Assembly: GCA_031267825.1 (NCBI GenBank)
Contig: JAIRYJ010000018.1
Location: forward strand, 1 to 37,382
Length of the DNA stretch: 37,382 nt
Direction: 5' to 3'
Origin: Bifidobacteriaceae bacterium
GTDB taxonomy: Bacteria > Actinomycetota > Actinomycetes > Actinomycetales > WQXJ01
Of the stretch, positions 30,919 through 37,382 are shown in pieces. The notes beneath the pieces are model-generated. The model was not told where the DNA came from. It saw nothing but the letters and a program-made list of their open reading frames with translations, and searched no databases. The first letter of the stretch is position 1. Each line of letters begins with the position of its first letter. Made by a program: the position numbers and the translations under genes.

Positions 30919-31868
30919 TTGGCGGAGTTTGAAGGCACCGGCCGGTAAACCGCCATGACCTGTTCCCGGTTCAAGGCGGCGGCCGACTCATCCAACACCA
31001 CCCGGCCGGATCGCAGCGCGACCAGCCGGTCAGCCCAACCCATCGCCAAATCAACCTGATGCAACGAACACAACACCGTTAACCCTTTGTCGCGGGCGAT
31101 CTGCCGCAACAGCAACATGACATCAGCCGTTGACTCCGGGTCAAGGCTGGCCACCGGTTCATCAGCCAAAAGCAAACTTGGGCGTTGCATCAACGCCCGA
31201 GCTATCGCGACCCGTTGGCTTTGACCGCCAGATAACGTGTCCGCCCGTTGGAAAGCCCGGTCAGCCAACCCAACAGCCCACAGATAATCCAAGGCCTCCA
31301 GTTTGGCGGCCTGCGGATAACTCCACGTGCCCAGACGCGGCCCGCGCAGACGAGCCAACCCACCAGTCAGAACGTTTTCCAACACCGTCAGCATCCCAAC
31401 CAGTTCAAACTGTTGGAAAATCATGCCAATACTGGAACGCAACCGCCTCAAACCAGCCTGGTTCAAACCATCAACCGATTGGCCTAAGGTGATGACCTTG
31501 CCAGATGTCGGCTGATCCAAACCGTTGATTTGACGCAACATAGTTGACTTGCCGGAGCCAGATAACCCCAACAAAGCCACCACCTCTCCTTTGGTTACCG
31601 TCAAATCGACGCCATCAAGCGCCACCGTGTCACCAAAACGCCGCGTCACAGCCCGCAATTCGACCGGCGTCGCGACAATTTCAGTCTGGTCGGCCCGGGC
31701 GGTAAATTCCACCGCCGAGGCCGGTCCCGCCGCAGGGCTGACGTCAGATTCGCCAATCGGGCCGCGCCCGCCAGCCAGCACGTCAACCGCCCCTGCCCGG
31801 ACCACCCCGCTGGTACCTGGCGTCGGTGCGGCAGCCGGGACGACGGCATCGTCCACAACTGCCAACAC
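30915..31868 (-). CDS. phnC: Phosphonate ABC transporter ATP-binding protein
   Basis: The ABC ATPase core is complete: LRAVTRRFGDTVALDGVDL at entry, Walker A GLSGSGKST (101-109), the Q-loop in IFQQFELV, signature LSGGQSQRVAIARAL (212 onwards), Walker B LLLADEP (232-238) and LCSLHQVDLA with the switch histidine. MxxVLENVLTGGLAR is typical of PhnC. The frame runs about 70 residues upstream of the domain with an Ala/Gly/Pro-rich sequence. I took the GTG at 31868, 23 bases after the phnD stop; the frame stays open to a TTG at 31928 inside phnD, and a start closer to the domain is also possible. Confidence 0.93.
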   Translation of the reverse strand: MLAVVDDAVVPAAAPTPGTSGVVRAGAVDVLAGGRGPIGESDVSPAAGPASAVEFTARADQTEIVATPVELRAVTRRFGDTVALDGVDLTVTKGEVVALLGLSGSGKSTMLRQINGLDQPTSGKVITLGQSVDGLNQAGLRRLRSSIGMIFQQFELVGMLTVLENVLTGGLARLRGPRLGTWSYPQAAKLEALDYLWAVGLADRAFQRADTLSGGQSQRVAIARALMQRPSLLLADEPVASLDPESTADVMLLLRQIARDKGLTVLCSLHQVDLAMGWADRLVALRSGRVVLDESAAALNREQVMAVYRPVPSNSAK

Positions 31869-31891
31869 CTTGGCTGACGGACCCGTCCTAG

Positions 31892-32851
31892 TCAGGCCTT
31901 GCACTGTTCGGCACCAGTCTTGGCGCAAATGTCACGAATGGTTTCGTAATAGGCGTCATCAACTGGTTTAGTGCCGTAAAAGACAGACCGGAAACCCTCC
32001 TGGCCAGCTGATTCAATGCCAGACGCGACCATGTCGTCAACTGTTACTTCAGACAGGATCGAGCGCAGCTTGTCCTTAATGTCTTGCGGTAATCCGCCAG
32101 CCATAACAATTGGCGCTCCCGGCACCATGGTCTTTTGGATGACGCGGACAGCATCCGACTTCTCAGCTTCGCTATCCTCCGCGAACCCAGCTTCGCATTC
32201 TTTGCCTTCACCCGTCTTGGTCACAGAAATATCGTGTTTACCCGCGAAAACTGGTGTCACGTCGTTGACCGGGTCAACTCCCGCCTCAAGCAAGTTGTAA
32301 GACGGGAACAGATAGCCGGAGGTGGATGACGGGTCAACAAAGCAAACCTTCTTGCCTTTGAACTCCTCAAGCGACTGGATGGTTGAATCCTTCGGCACGA
32401 TCGCCTCAGAGTAGTAACCCGGTTCTTGGCCTTCTTCTGTCACGATTGAGGAGATCGGTTCTAGCGAGGCTCCCTTGTTTGTGGCCGTCACATAGGTGAA
32501 ACCGGAGAACGACGCGACATCGATCTTGCCTGCCACGGCCGCTTCGATCAGCGCCGCGTAGTCAGTTGACTCGTGGTATTCGACTTTCTTGCCGGTCTCT
32601 TGGGCAATGTAATCCATTAGCGGCGTGTAGTTCGTTTCAGTGTCAACCGAGTCCGGCACCACGCCGAACACGAGGGTGTTCTCATCGACGGCGAAGACAC
32701 CGGCCGGCTGTTGGCTGGTGCCATCAGCTTGGGGTGTGCTGGCACCGGCTTCAGGACCGCCGCAAGCGCTCAGCGCCAAGCCGGTTGTTACCAGACCGGC
32801 CAGGGCGAACGCCTGGATTGGGTGGCGGCCGATTCGGGTCAGATCGATCAT
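31892..32851 (-). CDS. phnD: Phosphonate ABC transporter substrate-binding lipoprotein
   Basis: A 319-residue solute-binding protein. The signal peptide ends in a lipobox LALSACGG with C30 as the lipidated residue, placing it on the outer face of the membrane. The PhnD-type fold follows: LVFGVVPDSVDTETNYTPLMD, YHESTDYAALIEAAVAG, KIDVASFSGFTYV, KGKKVCFVDPSSTSGYLFP. STSGY is the ligand-binding stretch of PhnD. Start at the ATG 32851 preceded by AAAGGA about 9 bases upstream; in-frame ATGs at 32869 and 32893 are alternatives. It should capture 2-aminoethylphosphonate or a related phosphonate, given its neighbours. Confidence 0.94.
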   Translation of the reverse strand: MIDLTRIGRHPIQAFALAGLVTTGLALSACGGPEAGASTPQADGTSQQPAGVFAVDENTLVFGVVPDSVDTETNYTPLMDYIAQETGKKVEYHESTDYAALIEAAVAGKIDVASFSGFTYVTATNKGASLEPISSIVTEEGQEPGYYSEAIVPKDSTIQSLEEFKGKKVCFVDPSSTSGYLFPSYNLLEAGVDPVNDVTPVFAGKHDISVTKTGEGKECEAGFAEDSEAEKSDAVRVIQKTMVPGAPIVMAGGLPQDIKDKLRSILSEVTVDDMVASGIESAGQEGFRSVFYGTKPVDDAYYETIRDICAKTGAEQCKA

Positions 32852-32868
32852 CTGTTGTTTTCCTTTCA

Positions 32869-33621
32869 TCACATGGGGCTTTGGCCGGACCATCTCAGTC
32901 TGGCCAGCACCTCGGCGGCGAATTCGCGCACCGAGGGGAAAACGGCATCGGACGATGCCGCCGCAAGAGTTTCGTTGTCATGGGCGCCTGTCAGCACCCC
33001 GGCTACCAGTCCAGCGCCCGCTGCCCGGCCGGACCGGATGTCGGATGCGGTGTCACCCGCTGTTGCGACGGCCCGCACATCGGAGATTCCCAGCCGGAGC
33101 ACGGCGGTCAGGATCATGTCAGGGTAGGGTCGGCCGCGCCGCAGTGGACCGGTGTCAGCTGGTGACAGTCCTAAGTCGGTGATCCCTTCCCAACCTAGGC
33201 GCCGGACCAGCCGACGCCGGGTGGTGGGTGAGAAACCGGTGGTCAGAGCCACTTTCAGGCCGGCTTGACGGAAGTCGGTGATGGCTTGTTCGGCTCCGTC
33301 TATGGGTTGGCAGAGCCCTTCCTCGATCGCTTCGGCGTAAGCCGTTTCGAAAGACTGGTTGGCTTCTTTGGCCATTTGTTGGTCGCCTTCAAACAGTTCC
33401 AGGAAAACTGCTTCTTTGGACGCTCCCATGGTTTGCTGGACGTGCTCCAGCATGCCCGGCAGAGCAGCATGATCAGGGCCAATACCAACCGCGGCGACGG
33501 CTTGGCGGAAGGCGGCGATGACCAGACCGCTGTCGCTGACGGTGGTTCCGGCCAGGTCCAGCACCACCAGTTCTGGCTTGATGACCGGGCTTGGACGGGT
33601 TGTCTGGCCTGGCTGGTTCAT
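32869..33621 (-). CDS. HAD-family phosphonatase-like hydrolase (PhnX-like)
   Basis: A 250-residue HAD hydrolase. Motif I is LDLAGTT with nucleophile D22 and Ala at the second position, as in phosphonoacetaldehyde hydrolase, where most HADs have a second Asp. MGASKE places K69 where true PhnX uses a Schiff-base lysine after MG. Motif II is LTTGFSP, motif III R-G-RPYPDMI, motif IV GDTASDIRSGRAAGAG. The ATG overlaps the phnW stop by four bases. With PhnW making phosphonoacetaldehyde, it would cleave that to acetaldehyde and phosphate. It resembles the group annotated phosphonatase-like, so exact activity is inferred from motifs and context. Confidence 0.82.
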   Translation of the reverse strand: MNQPGQTTRPSPVIKPELVVLDLAGTTVSDSGLVIAAFRQAVAAVGIGPDHAALPGMLEHVQQTMGASKEAVFLELFEGDQQMAKEANQSFETAYAEAIEEGLCQPIDGAEQAITDFRQAGLKVALTTGFSPTTRRRLVRRLGWEGITDLGLSPADTGPLRRGRPYPDMILTAVLRLGISDVRAVATAGDTASDIRSGRAAGAGLVAGVLTGAHDNETLAAASSDAVFPSVREFAAEVLARLRWSGQSPM

Positions 33622-34877
33622 GATGCGGCCCCGGCGAGGTGTCCGGCCAGGCTTCCGGCCAATGCCGGATCAGCTGTTTCGCCCGCTTGGCCCGCTTGGC
33701 CCGCTTGGCCCGCTTGACCCGCTTGACCCGCTGGTTTGGGCCGCCGCCCGTCGGTGACTTCCGCTAAGGCCTGGCCAATCGCGTCAACCGCTCGTCTCAT
33801 ATCGGCCGGACGGATCGCACCAATACAACCCACCCGGAAGGTCTCAGCGGCCGTTAGTTTACCTGGGTAAAGGATGAATCCGCGCCGTTTGACGGCTTCA
33901 TAGAACCAGTCGAAATCCCAGTTAGGAATGTCTGGCGCGTAGAAGGTGTATATCACTGGGGCTTGGTGACATGGCTCAAGGTAGGGCCGTAAACCCAGGT
34001 CCGCCGCGCCCGCGGCCAAGGCGCGCGAGTTGGCCTGATATCGCGCCAGCCTGGCCGGACGGCCACCTTCATCACTGTAAAGCTGAAGCGCTTGTGACAG
34101 TGCGGCCACCACAGTGGTTGGTGGCGTGTAACGCCACTGGCCTGTCCGTTGCAGATAGGCCCACTGATCAGCCAAATCCAAACTGAGCGAATCGCACCGG
34201 CCTTGGGCCGCCGCCAGGACGTCGCCCGCCACAAAAACAAATCCCATGCCTGGCAGGCCTTCAAGGCATTTGCCGGATGCCGCCACAATCGCACTGATCG
34301 CTGGGTGCTCGCCTGCCGTGTCGAGCGCACCGAAGCTGCTCATCGCGTCAACGATCACTTCACGTCCGGCCGCGGCCGCCGCGTCCGCCAAAGCGGGCAG
34401 CGGGTTGAGCATTCCGGTGGAAGTTTCACAGTGGACGATGCCGACATGGTGGTAACGCTCAGGCAGCCGTTCCAGCGCGCTCGCTAGGCGTTCCGGGTCG
34501 ATTGGTTGATCCCACGGGAAGTCAATCACTTCAACTTGCCGCCTGGCCCGGCGGCCGAGCCCCGCCAGACGTTCGCAATAGGCGCCGTTGACTGGGACAA
34601 CAAGCCCACCGGCTGGCGCCACCAGCGTCCGGACGGCGGCCTCAACCGCGAATGTGCCTGATCCTTGCATCGGGACGCAGGCCAAGTCACGTCCTGTTGT
34701 CCCCATGACGGCGGTCAGATCGGCTAAGACTTGGCGCGTCAACTGCCGGAAACTGTCATCCCATGAACCGTAGTCAAGCAGCCCGGCTTGTCTGGTTCTG
34801 GGGTCGGTGGTGAGCGGTCCTGGTGTCAGCAGAACTGGCGTTGAATAGTCGTTGACAAGGGATTCAGGGGATCGCAA
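33618..34877 (-). CDS. phnW: 2-aminoethylphosphonate:pyruvate aminotransferase
   Basis: A class V PLP aminotransferase of 419 residues. Family marks are LLTPGPLTT near the start, GSWDDSF, MQGSGTFAVEA, VHCETSTGMLNPL, VDAMSSFGALD (Asp binding the pyridine nitrogen) and AASGKCLEGLPGMGFV with the PLP lysine. The TTG at 34877 is chosen because AAGGAG lies six bases upstream; a TTG at 34904 would add nine residues. The last 45 residues contain a GQA repeat encoded by a 9-bp tandem repeat and are not part of the enzyme fold. First gene of the phn operon, converting 2-aminoethylphosphonate and pyruvate to phosphonoacetaldehyde and alanine. Confidence 0.94.
   Translation of the reverse strand: MRSPESLVNDYSTPVLLTPGPLTTDPRTRQAGLLDYGSWDDSFRQLTRQVLADLTAVMGTTGRDLACVPMQGSGTFAVEAAVRTLVAPAGGLVVPVNGAYCERLAGLGRRARRQVEVIDFPWDQPIDPERLASALERLPERYHHVGIVHCETSTGMLNPLPALADAAAAAGREVIVDAMSSFGALDTAGEHPAISAIVAASGKCLEGLPGMGFVFVAGDVLAAAQGRCDSLSLDLADQWAYLQRTGQWRYTPPTTVVAALSQALQLYSDEGGRPARLARYQANSRALAAGAADLGLRPYLEPCHQAPVIYTFYAPDIPNWDFDWFYEAVKRRGFILYPGKLTAAETFRVGCIGAIRPADMRRAVDAIGQALAEVTDGRRPKPAGQAGQAGQAGQAGQAGETADPALAGSLAGHLAGAAS
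33682..33735. repeat. 9-bp minisatellite in the 3' end of phnW
   Basis: Six consecutive 9-base units of the form CCCGCTTGG/A, the first three identical, the next two with a G-to-A change, the last diverged. On the coding strand they encode repeated Gly-Gln-Ala. The array is in frame, so copy-number change would only lengthen or shorten the tail. Confidence 0.9.
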
Positions 34878-34956
34878 CTGGGGCTCCTTCAGCTTGGGCA
34901 GCAACCGGCCTGAGCCAGTTTGACGCTGAGGGTTAACGCCCAGGCGTTGTTTGGTG

Positions 34957-34971
34957 AATCACCTGGTGAAC
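34957..34971. promoter_or_regulatory. Palindromes in the phnW upstream region (candidate operator)
   Basis: TCACCTGGTGA at 34959-34969 is an 11-base palindrome about 80 bases upstream of the phnW start, and AACGCC/GGCGTT at 34935-34948 forms a second hairpin. GntR-family repressors that control phosphonate genes often bind such short palindromes; no such regulator is in the window. Confidence 0.35.
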
Positions 34972-35003
34972 TCTTCGGCAACACTTGCTGTCAGTTTGTT
35001 TAA

Positions 35004-35199
35004 CTGCCAGGTCAACCACCACCAAATAGTTTGACATCAAAACAACTAATTCCTCCGGGGAATTACTTGCTCGATGCTTCGACGTCGAAGTACTCCGGCC
35101 CCTGCCAGGTCAACCACCACCAAATAGTTTGACATCAAAACAACTAATTCCTCCGGGGAATTACTTGCTCGATGCTTCGACGTCGAAGTACTCCGGCCC
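35004..35199. repeat. Exact 98-bp tandem duplication upstream of the phn operon
   Basis: Two identical copies at 35004-35101 and 35102-35199. Each contains the inverted repeat AATTCC/GGAATT (35048-35064 in copy 1) and the perfect 14-bp palindrome CTTCGACGTCGAAG (35077-35090). The block is richer in A and T than the flanks. It holds no convincing gene and fills the spacer between the phnW start and the end of the HhH-like gene, all on the minus strand, so a regulatory or small-RNA role is possible. Confidence 0.95.
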
Positions 35200-35246
35200 T
35201 AATCGGTGGCGGCTTGGTCGGCCGTTGATCCAGGAGTCGGCCTGGC

Positions 35247-35975
35247 TTACCCAGACTGCCCAGACCGCACGGCGGGCCGGGTGTCGGCGGGCCGGTCCAG
35301 CTTGGTTTGGTACTGCCAGATTGCGTTACGTAGGCGCAAACCAGTCACGTCCATGACACGGGCCGCCGCCTCAACTAAACCAAGGGCATCTTGACTGCTC
35401 AGCTCAACACCAACGGCCTGGCTGGCGAACTGACGGAGCCACGGATCGGCTGGCACGGTCTTGATGCCAGCCACCAGCAGGAGGCGTTCCCAGCTCAGGC
35501 CAGAATGCTGGGCTGGGAGCGCCAGCCAGCCTTGCCGCAGGTCCTGCAACTGTTGGCTGTTAGAACTGTAGACCGCGCCAAGCTGACGGGTGGTGATGAT
35601 TCCAACGGTCTGAGCGGTCAGTGCGGCCTGGTGGACTACGTCCGCCTTGTACGGGGCTTGCGTCCTGGAATAGACCCTCTGCCGGTTGCCGATCCGGTTC
35701 ATCCAGTTGTCCAGGCCAACCGCGAAACTGGCGGCTAGCTGGTCGGCGCCGTCAGTGTCGGCGTCACCGCCTTCAGCCTGCCTGGCTTCACGGTAGCGCC
35801 CAATGATCTCTTGGATGTTGGCGTACCGGACCCGCTCTGACCAGATCGCATCAATGATGCATTCAGCCAGCGAGTCTGGATAGATTTCCAGCGGCACCCA
35901 GAGCGACGGATCAGGCAGCAGCGTCTGGGCGGCACGCAGAAACCGATCGAATTGTTGCGCCGTGATTGTGTTCAT
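35247..35975 (-). CDS. Hypothetical protein, possible HhH-GPD-like fold
   Basis: A 242-residue mostly helical protein that I recognise only loosely. DAIWSERVRYANIQEIIGRY, then GWLALPAQHSGLSWERLLLV, then VEAAARVMDVTGLRLRNAIW recall a group of actinobacterial hypothetical proteins with a layout like endonuclease III (HhH-GPD). The expected catalytic Lys/Asp pair and iron-sulfur cysteines are not evident, so enzymatic activity is doubtful. ATG start with TAAGTT six bases upstream, pointing to a leaderless mRNA. The last 15 residues are a charged tail. It is followed by the phnW upstream region and may not belong to the phosphonate operon. Confidence 0.7.
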   Translation of the reverse strand: MNTITAQQFDRFLRAAQTLLPDPSLWVPLEIYPDSLAECIIDAIWSERVRYANIQEIIGRYREARQAEGGDADTDGADQLAASFAVGLDNWMNRIGNRQRVYSRTQAPYKADVVHQAALTAQTVGIITTRQLGAVYSSNSQQLQDLRQGWLALPAQHSGLSWERLLLVAGIKTVPADPWLRQFASQAVGVELSSQDALGLVEAAARVMDVTGLRLRNAIWQYQTKLDRPADTRPAVRSGQSG

Positions 35976-35981
35976 AACGGC

Positions 35982-35987
35982 AACTTA
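35982..35987 (-). promoter_or_regulatory. -10 box of leaderless HhH-like gene
   Basis: Minus-strand TAAGTT followed by GCCGTT and the ATG at 35975. No Shine-Dalgarno. Confidence 0.45.
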
Positions 35988-36053
35988 GACGCCGGGCCGC
36001 CGTTGCGCCGCGCCGGGCGGAACAGTCCCGCAGTGTGAGTCAAACGGCCGGTT

Positions 36054-36809
36054 TCAGATGCTCCGGCTGGCTACATCAACAATCACGATCGAGCCGTTGT
36101 CGTCACCGTGCCGGGCGTAAAGCAGATCAGCCGCCGCTTCGACTACTTGGCCAGGTGAGACCCGGGCTAAGGCCAGATCGGTCAGGGCGGTAGCGTCCAG
36201 TGTGCTCCACACTCCGTCGGTGCAAAGCAGGTAGCGTTCCCAACCCGGTGCGTAGGGCCGACGGCTGACGTGTGGTTCGATCAGGCGGTTCCGTCGTGAT
36301 ACACCCATCGCTTGGGTCACGGCCGATGACGCCGGGTCGGCCCGGTCATCGACCGTCATTTGTTCGACCCTCCCGTTACCCGCCCGGTAGATCCGGCAGT
36401 CACCCACGTTAGCGATCGCTATACCATCTGAACACAAAGCCAGAACCGCCCCGGTTGCTCCCATTTGGTTCATGCCCCAGGCTTGGCCGGCGTCCACTAC
36501 CCGTTCTGAGATCGCCCGGAACCATTCGTCCCAGGCGTAGCCGGTTCCGGTTGGTGTTAGGTTGGCCAGGCCGCAGCCAACTATGGCGGCGGCTTGGGCG
36601 CCGCCCGCGTAGCCGCCCATACCGTCAACAACGGCGGCTAGCAGCCCGCTATCTGGCAACCGGCCGTGCCAGTTGAGGTAGGCGCCGCTGGCAATGCCAA
36701 GTGTTCCAGCCAGCACGATCACGTCCTGGTTGTCTGGCCGCAGTGGACCAGCCTCAACCCGGCCGCTGGCTTCTACCCTGACCTCAAGTTTGGGAGTGGT
36801 TCGACTCAT
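36054..36809 (-). CDS. PP2C-family serine/threonine protein phosphatase
   Basis: A 251-residue PPM/PP2C phosphatase. Metal-binding and catalytic motifs in order: RPDNQD (D29), VVDGMGGYAGG (D62), MGATGAVLALC, IANVGDCRIYR, LLCTDGVW (D198) and GDDNGSIVIVDV (D236, D237). All expected Asp residues are present, so it should be an active Mn/Mg-dependent phosphatase that reverses Ser/Thr protein phosphorylation. The RxxxNQD start carries about 20 extra N-terminal residues. No partner Ser/Thr kinase or FHA protein is next to it in the window. No signal peptide or membrane segment, so it is cytoplasmic. Confidence 0.92.
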   Translation of the reverse strand: MSRTTPKLEVRVEASGRVEAGPLRPDNQDVIVLAGTLGIASGAYLNWHGRLPDSGLLAAVVDGMGGYAGGAQAAAIVGCGLANLTPTGTGYAWDEWFRAISERVVDAGQAWGMNQMGATGAVLALCSDGIAIANVGDCRIYRAGNGRVEQMTVDDRADPASSAVTQAMGVSRRNRLIEPHVSRRPYAPGWERYLLCTDGVWSTLDATALTDLALARVSPGQVVEAAADLLYARHGDDNGSIVIVDVASRSI

Positions 36810-37280
36810 GGCACCCGCCGGGACCGGTCGGCTAAGGCTGAGCCTGGTGGCGTGGCGCTACACGCTGTTGGCCGGGTGCTAGCCGGTTGAGGCGGGCCGG
36901 ATTTCAGCTTTGAAGCCTGCCTTAACCAATCTGTCACTGCCTCGCCTTGTCTGGTTGGTCCGCTGCTTTGACCGCCGGTCTGCTCAGGCCATGCGGTTGA
37001 GACGGAGACTCACACTTACCGGCTTGGCCAACGCTGACTCCAACTCTAATATGCCAGCGCCTGGGACTGGGCTTTTGTTTTGGATCGGATGGGCCAGGTA
37101 ACGAGCCCGATCCTAGATAAACCAATCGCCCGGTGTAGTTCTGATGGGTTGTCCACTTCCCGCAGCCAAACACCCGACGCGTCCAAACCACACCAACCGG
37201 CTCGACACTAAACCCGCGGGTCAGGTGACTGGTGGTGTTTTGGGTCTAGCTAACAGGGATTGAACTGGGCCACAGAAACT
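36810..37280. other. Gene-free stretch at right end
   Basis: No ORF here has a ribosome binding site, a recognised domain or convincing codon use. The only visible structure is a short perfect palindrome, ACCCGCGGGT, near 37212. It probably contains the upstream region of the PP2C gene at its left end. Confidence 0.5.
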
Positions 37281-37324
37281 GACCCCAGTAGATGGTTTAG
37301 ACCCCAGCGGTAGATGTTCAGACC
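37279..37324. repeat. Short direct repeats near the right edge
   Basis: GACCCCAG followed by TAGATGGTTTA, then GACCCCAG followed by CGGTAGATGTTCA, then GACC: two imperfect copies of a 20-21 base unit plus a partial third. Such tandem units can be binding sites for a transposase or replication protein. Confidence 0.5.
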
Positions 37325-37330
37325 ACCAAC

Positions 37331-37382
37331 ATGAGTGTGGTCCTGAAGGGTTTCCCCCAGGACCACACCCCACTACAAGACC
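37331..37382 (+). CDS. Start of an unidentified ORF running off the right edge
   Basis: An ATG at 37331 opens a frame reading MSVVLKGFPQDHTPLQD to the window end. It lies just after the direct repeats and its first codons are part of a strong hairpin. It may be the N-terminus of a transposase, but 17 residues are not enough to tell and no clear ribosome binding site precedes it. Confidence 0.25.
   Translation, partial: MSVVLKGFPQDHTPLQD
37335..37368. terminator. Strong hairpin at right edge
   Basis: GTGTGGTCCTG at 37335-37345 pairs perfectly with CAGGACCACAC at 37358-37368, and GGG/CCC in the loop can extend the structure. It could be a terminator of a gene beyond the edge, the end of an insertion sequence, or a structure masking the start of the ORF at 37331. 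Confidence 0.45.

Noticed and set aside
35004..35199. CRISPR array
   Set aside because: Two directly abutting identical 98-bp copies without spacers and with no cas genes; a tandem duplication, not a CRISPR.
35129..35356. 75-codon plus-strand ORF starting inside the second 98-bp copy
   Set aside because: It runs antisense into the HhH-like gene; no ribosome binding site.

Overview
The window looks like chromosomal DNA of a high-GC Gram-positive bacterium (Actinomycetota). Supporting signs are the MurT/GatD pair for lipid II amidation, a Pat/HisC2-type aminotransferase closely resembling the mycobacterial protein, many GTG and TTG starts, several VapBC-type toxin-antitoxin pairs, and many genes with a TANNNT -10 box only 6-9 bases before the start codon, i.e. 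probable leaderless mRNAs. I cannot fix family or genus from sequence alone.

Layout. 1-1142: a transposase fragment at the left edge, then a tyrosine recombinase gene whose 5' end lies beside a 3' tRNA fragment (about 1104-1142). This looks like the end of an integrated element that extends leftwards out of the window. 1241-3258: accessory genes (a small ORF, an AbrB/PIN toxin-antitoxin pair, a GIY-YIG protein). 3482-12123: mostly housekeeping (pat, a YvlD-like membrane protein, purB, a copper-chaperone-like protein, a monooxygenase-like protein, an Old Yellow Enzyme), interrupted by a WXG-like/alpha-beta hydrolase pair, a fructosamine-kinase-like gene and a proline-rich membrane protein. 12184-15347: a CPBP protease, a decayed antitoxin copy followed by an intact antitoxin/PIN pair, and a TIR-domain protein with five 120-bp repeats in an A-B-A-B-A pattern. 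15477-23080: a large flippase-like/pseudokinase fusion, dnaB, an esterase, murT and gatD. 23294-26743: a VapBC pair with a perfect 18-bp palindrome at its promoter, then purL and a strong terminator. 26763-28811: two secreted proteins sharing FG-GAP-like calcium loops, one with a serine-protease-like domain that seems to lack its catalytic histidine. 28867-29112: a decayed transposase N-terminus. 29188-34877: a complete 2-aminoethylphosphonate operon on the minus strand (phnW, phnX-like, phnD, phnC, fused phnE-phnE). 34905-35246: upstream regulatory region of that operon with an exact 98-bp tandem duplication. 35247-36809: an HhH-GPD-like unknown protein and a PP2C phosphatase. 36810-37382: no convincing complete gene, but short direct repeats and a strong hairpin over the start of an ORF leaving the window.

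How genes work together. The phn genes form one logical unit: PhnD/PhnC/PhnE import the phosphonate, PhnW deaminates 2-aminoethylphosphonate to phosphonoacetaldehyde, and the PhnX-like hydrolase would release phosphate and acetaldehyde. MurT and GatD form the lipid II isoglutaminyl synthase. purB and purL are two unlinked purine biosynthesis genes. The least explained parts are the repeat-bearing TIR protein, the WXG-like/hydrolase pair, the pseudokinase-flippase fusion, the His-less protease with its FG-GAP partner, and the 98-bp duplication upstream of phnW.
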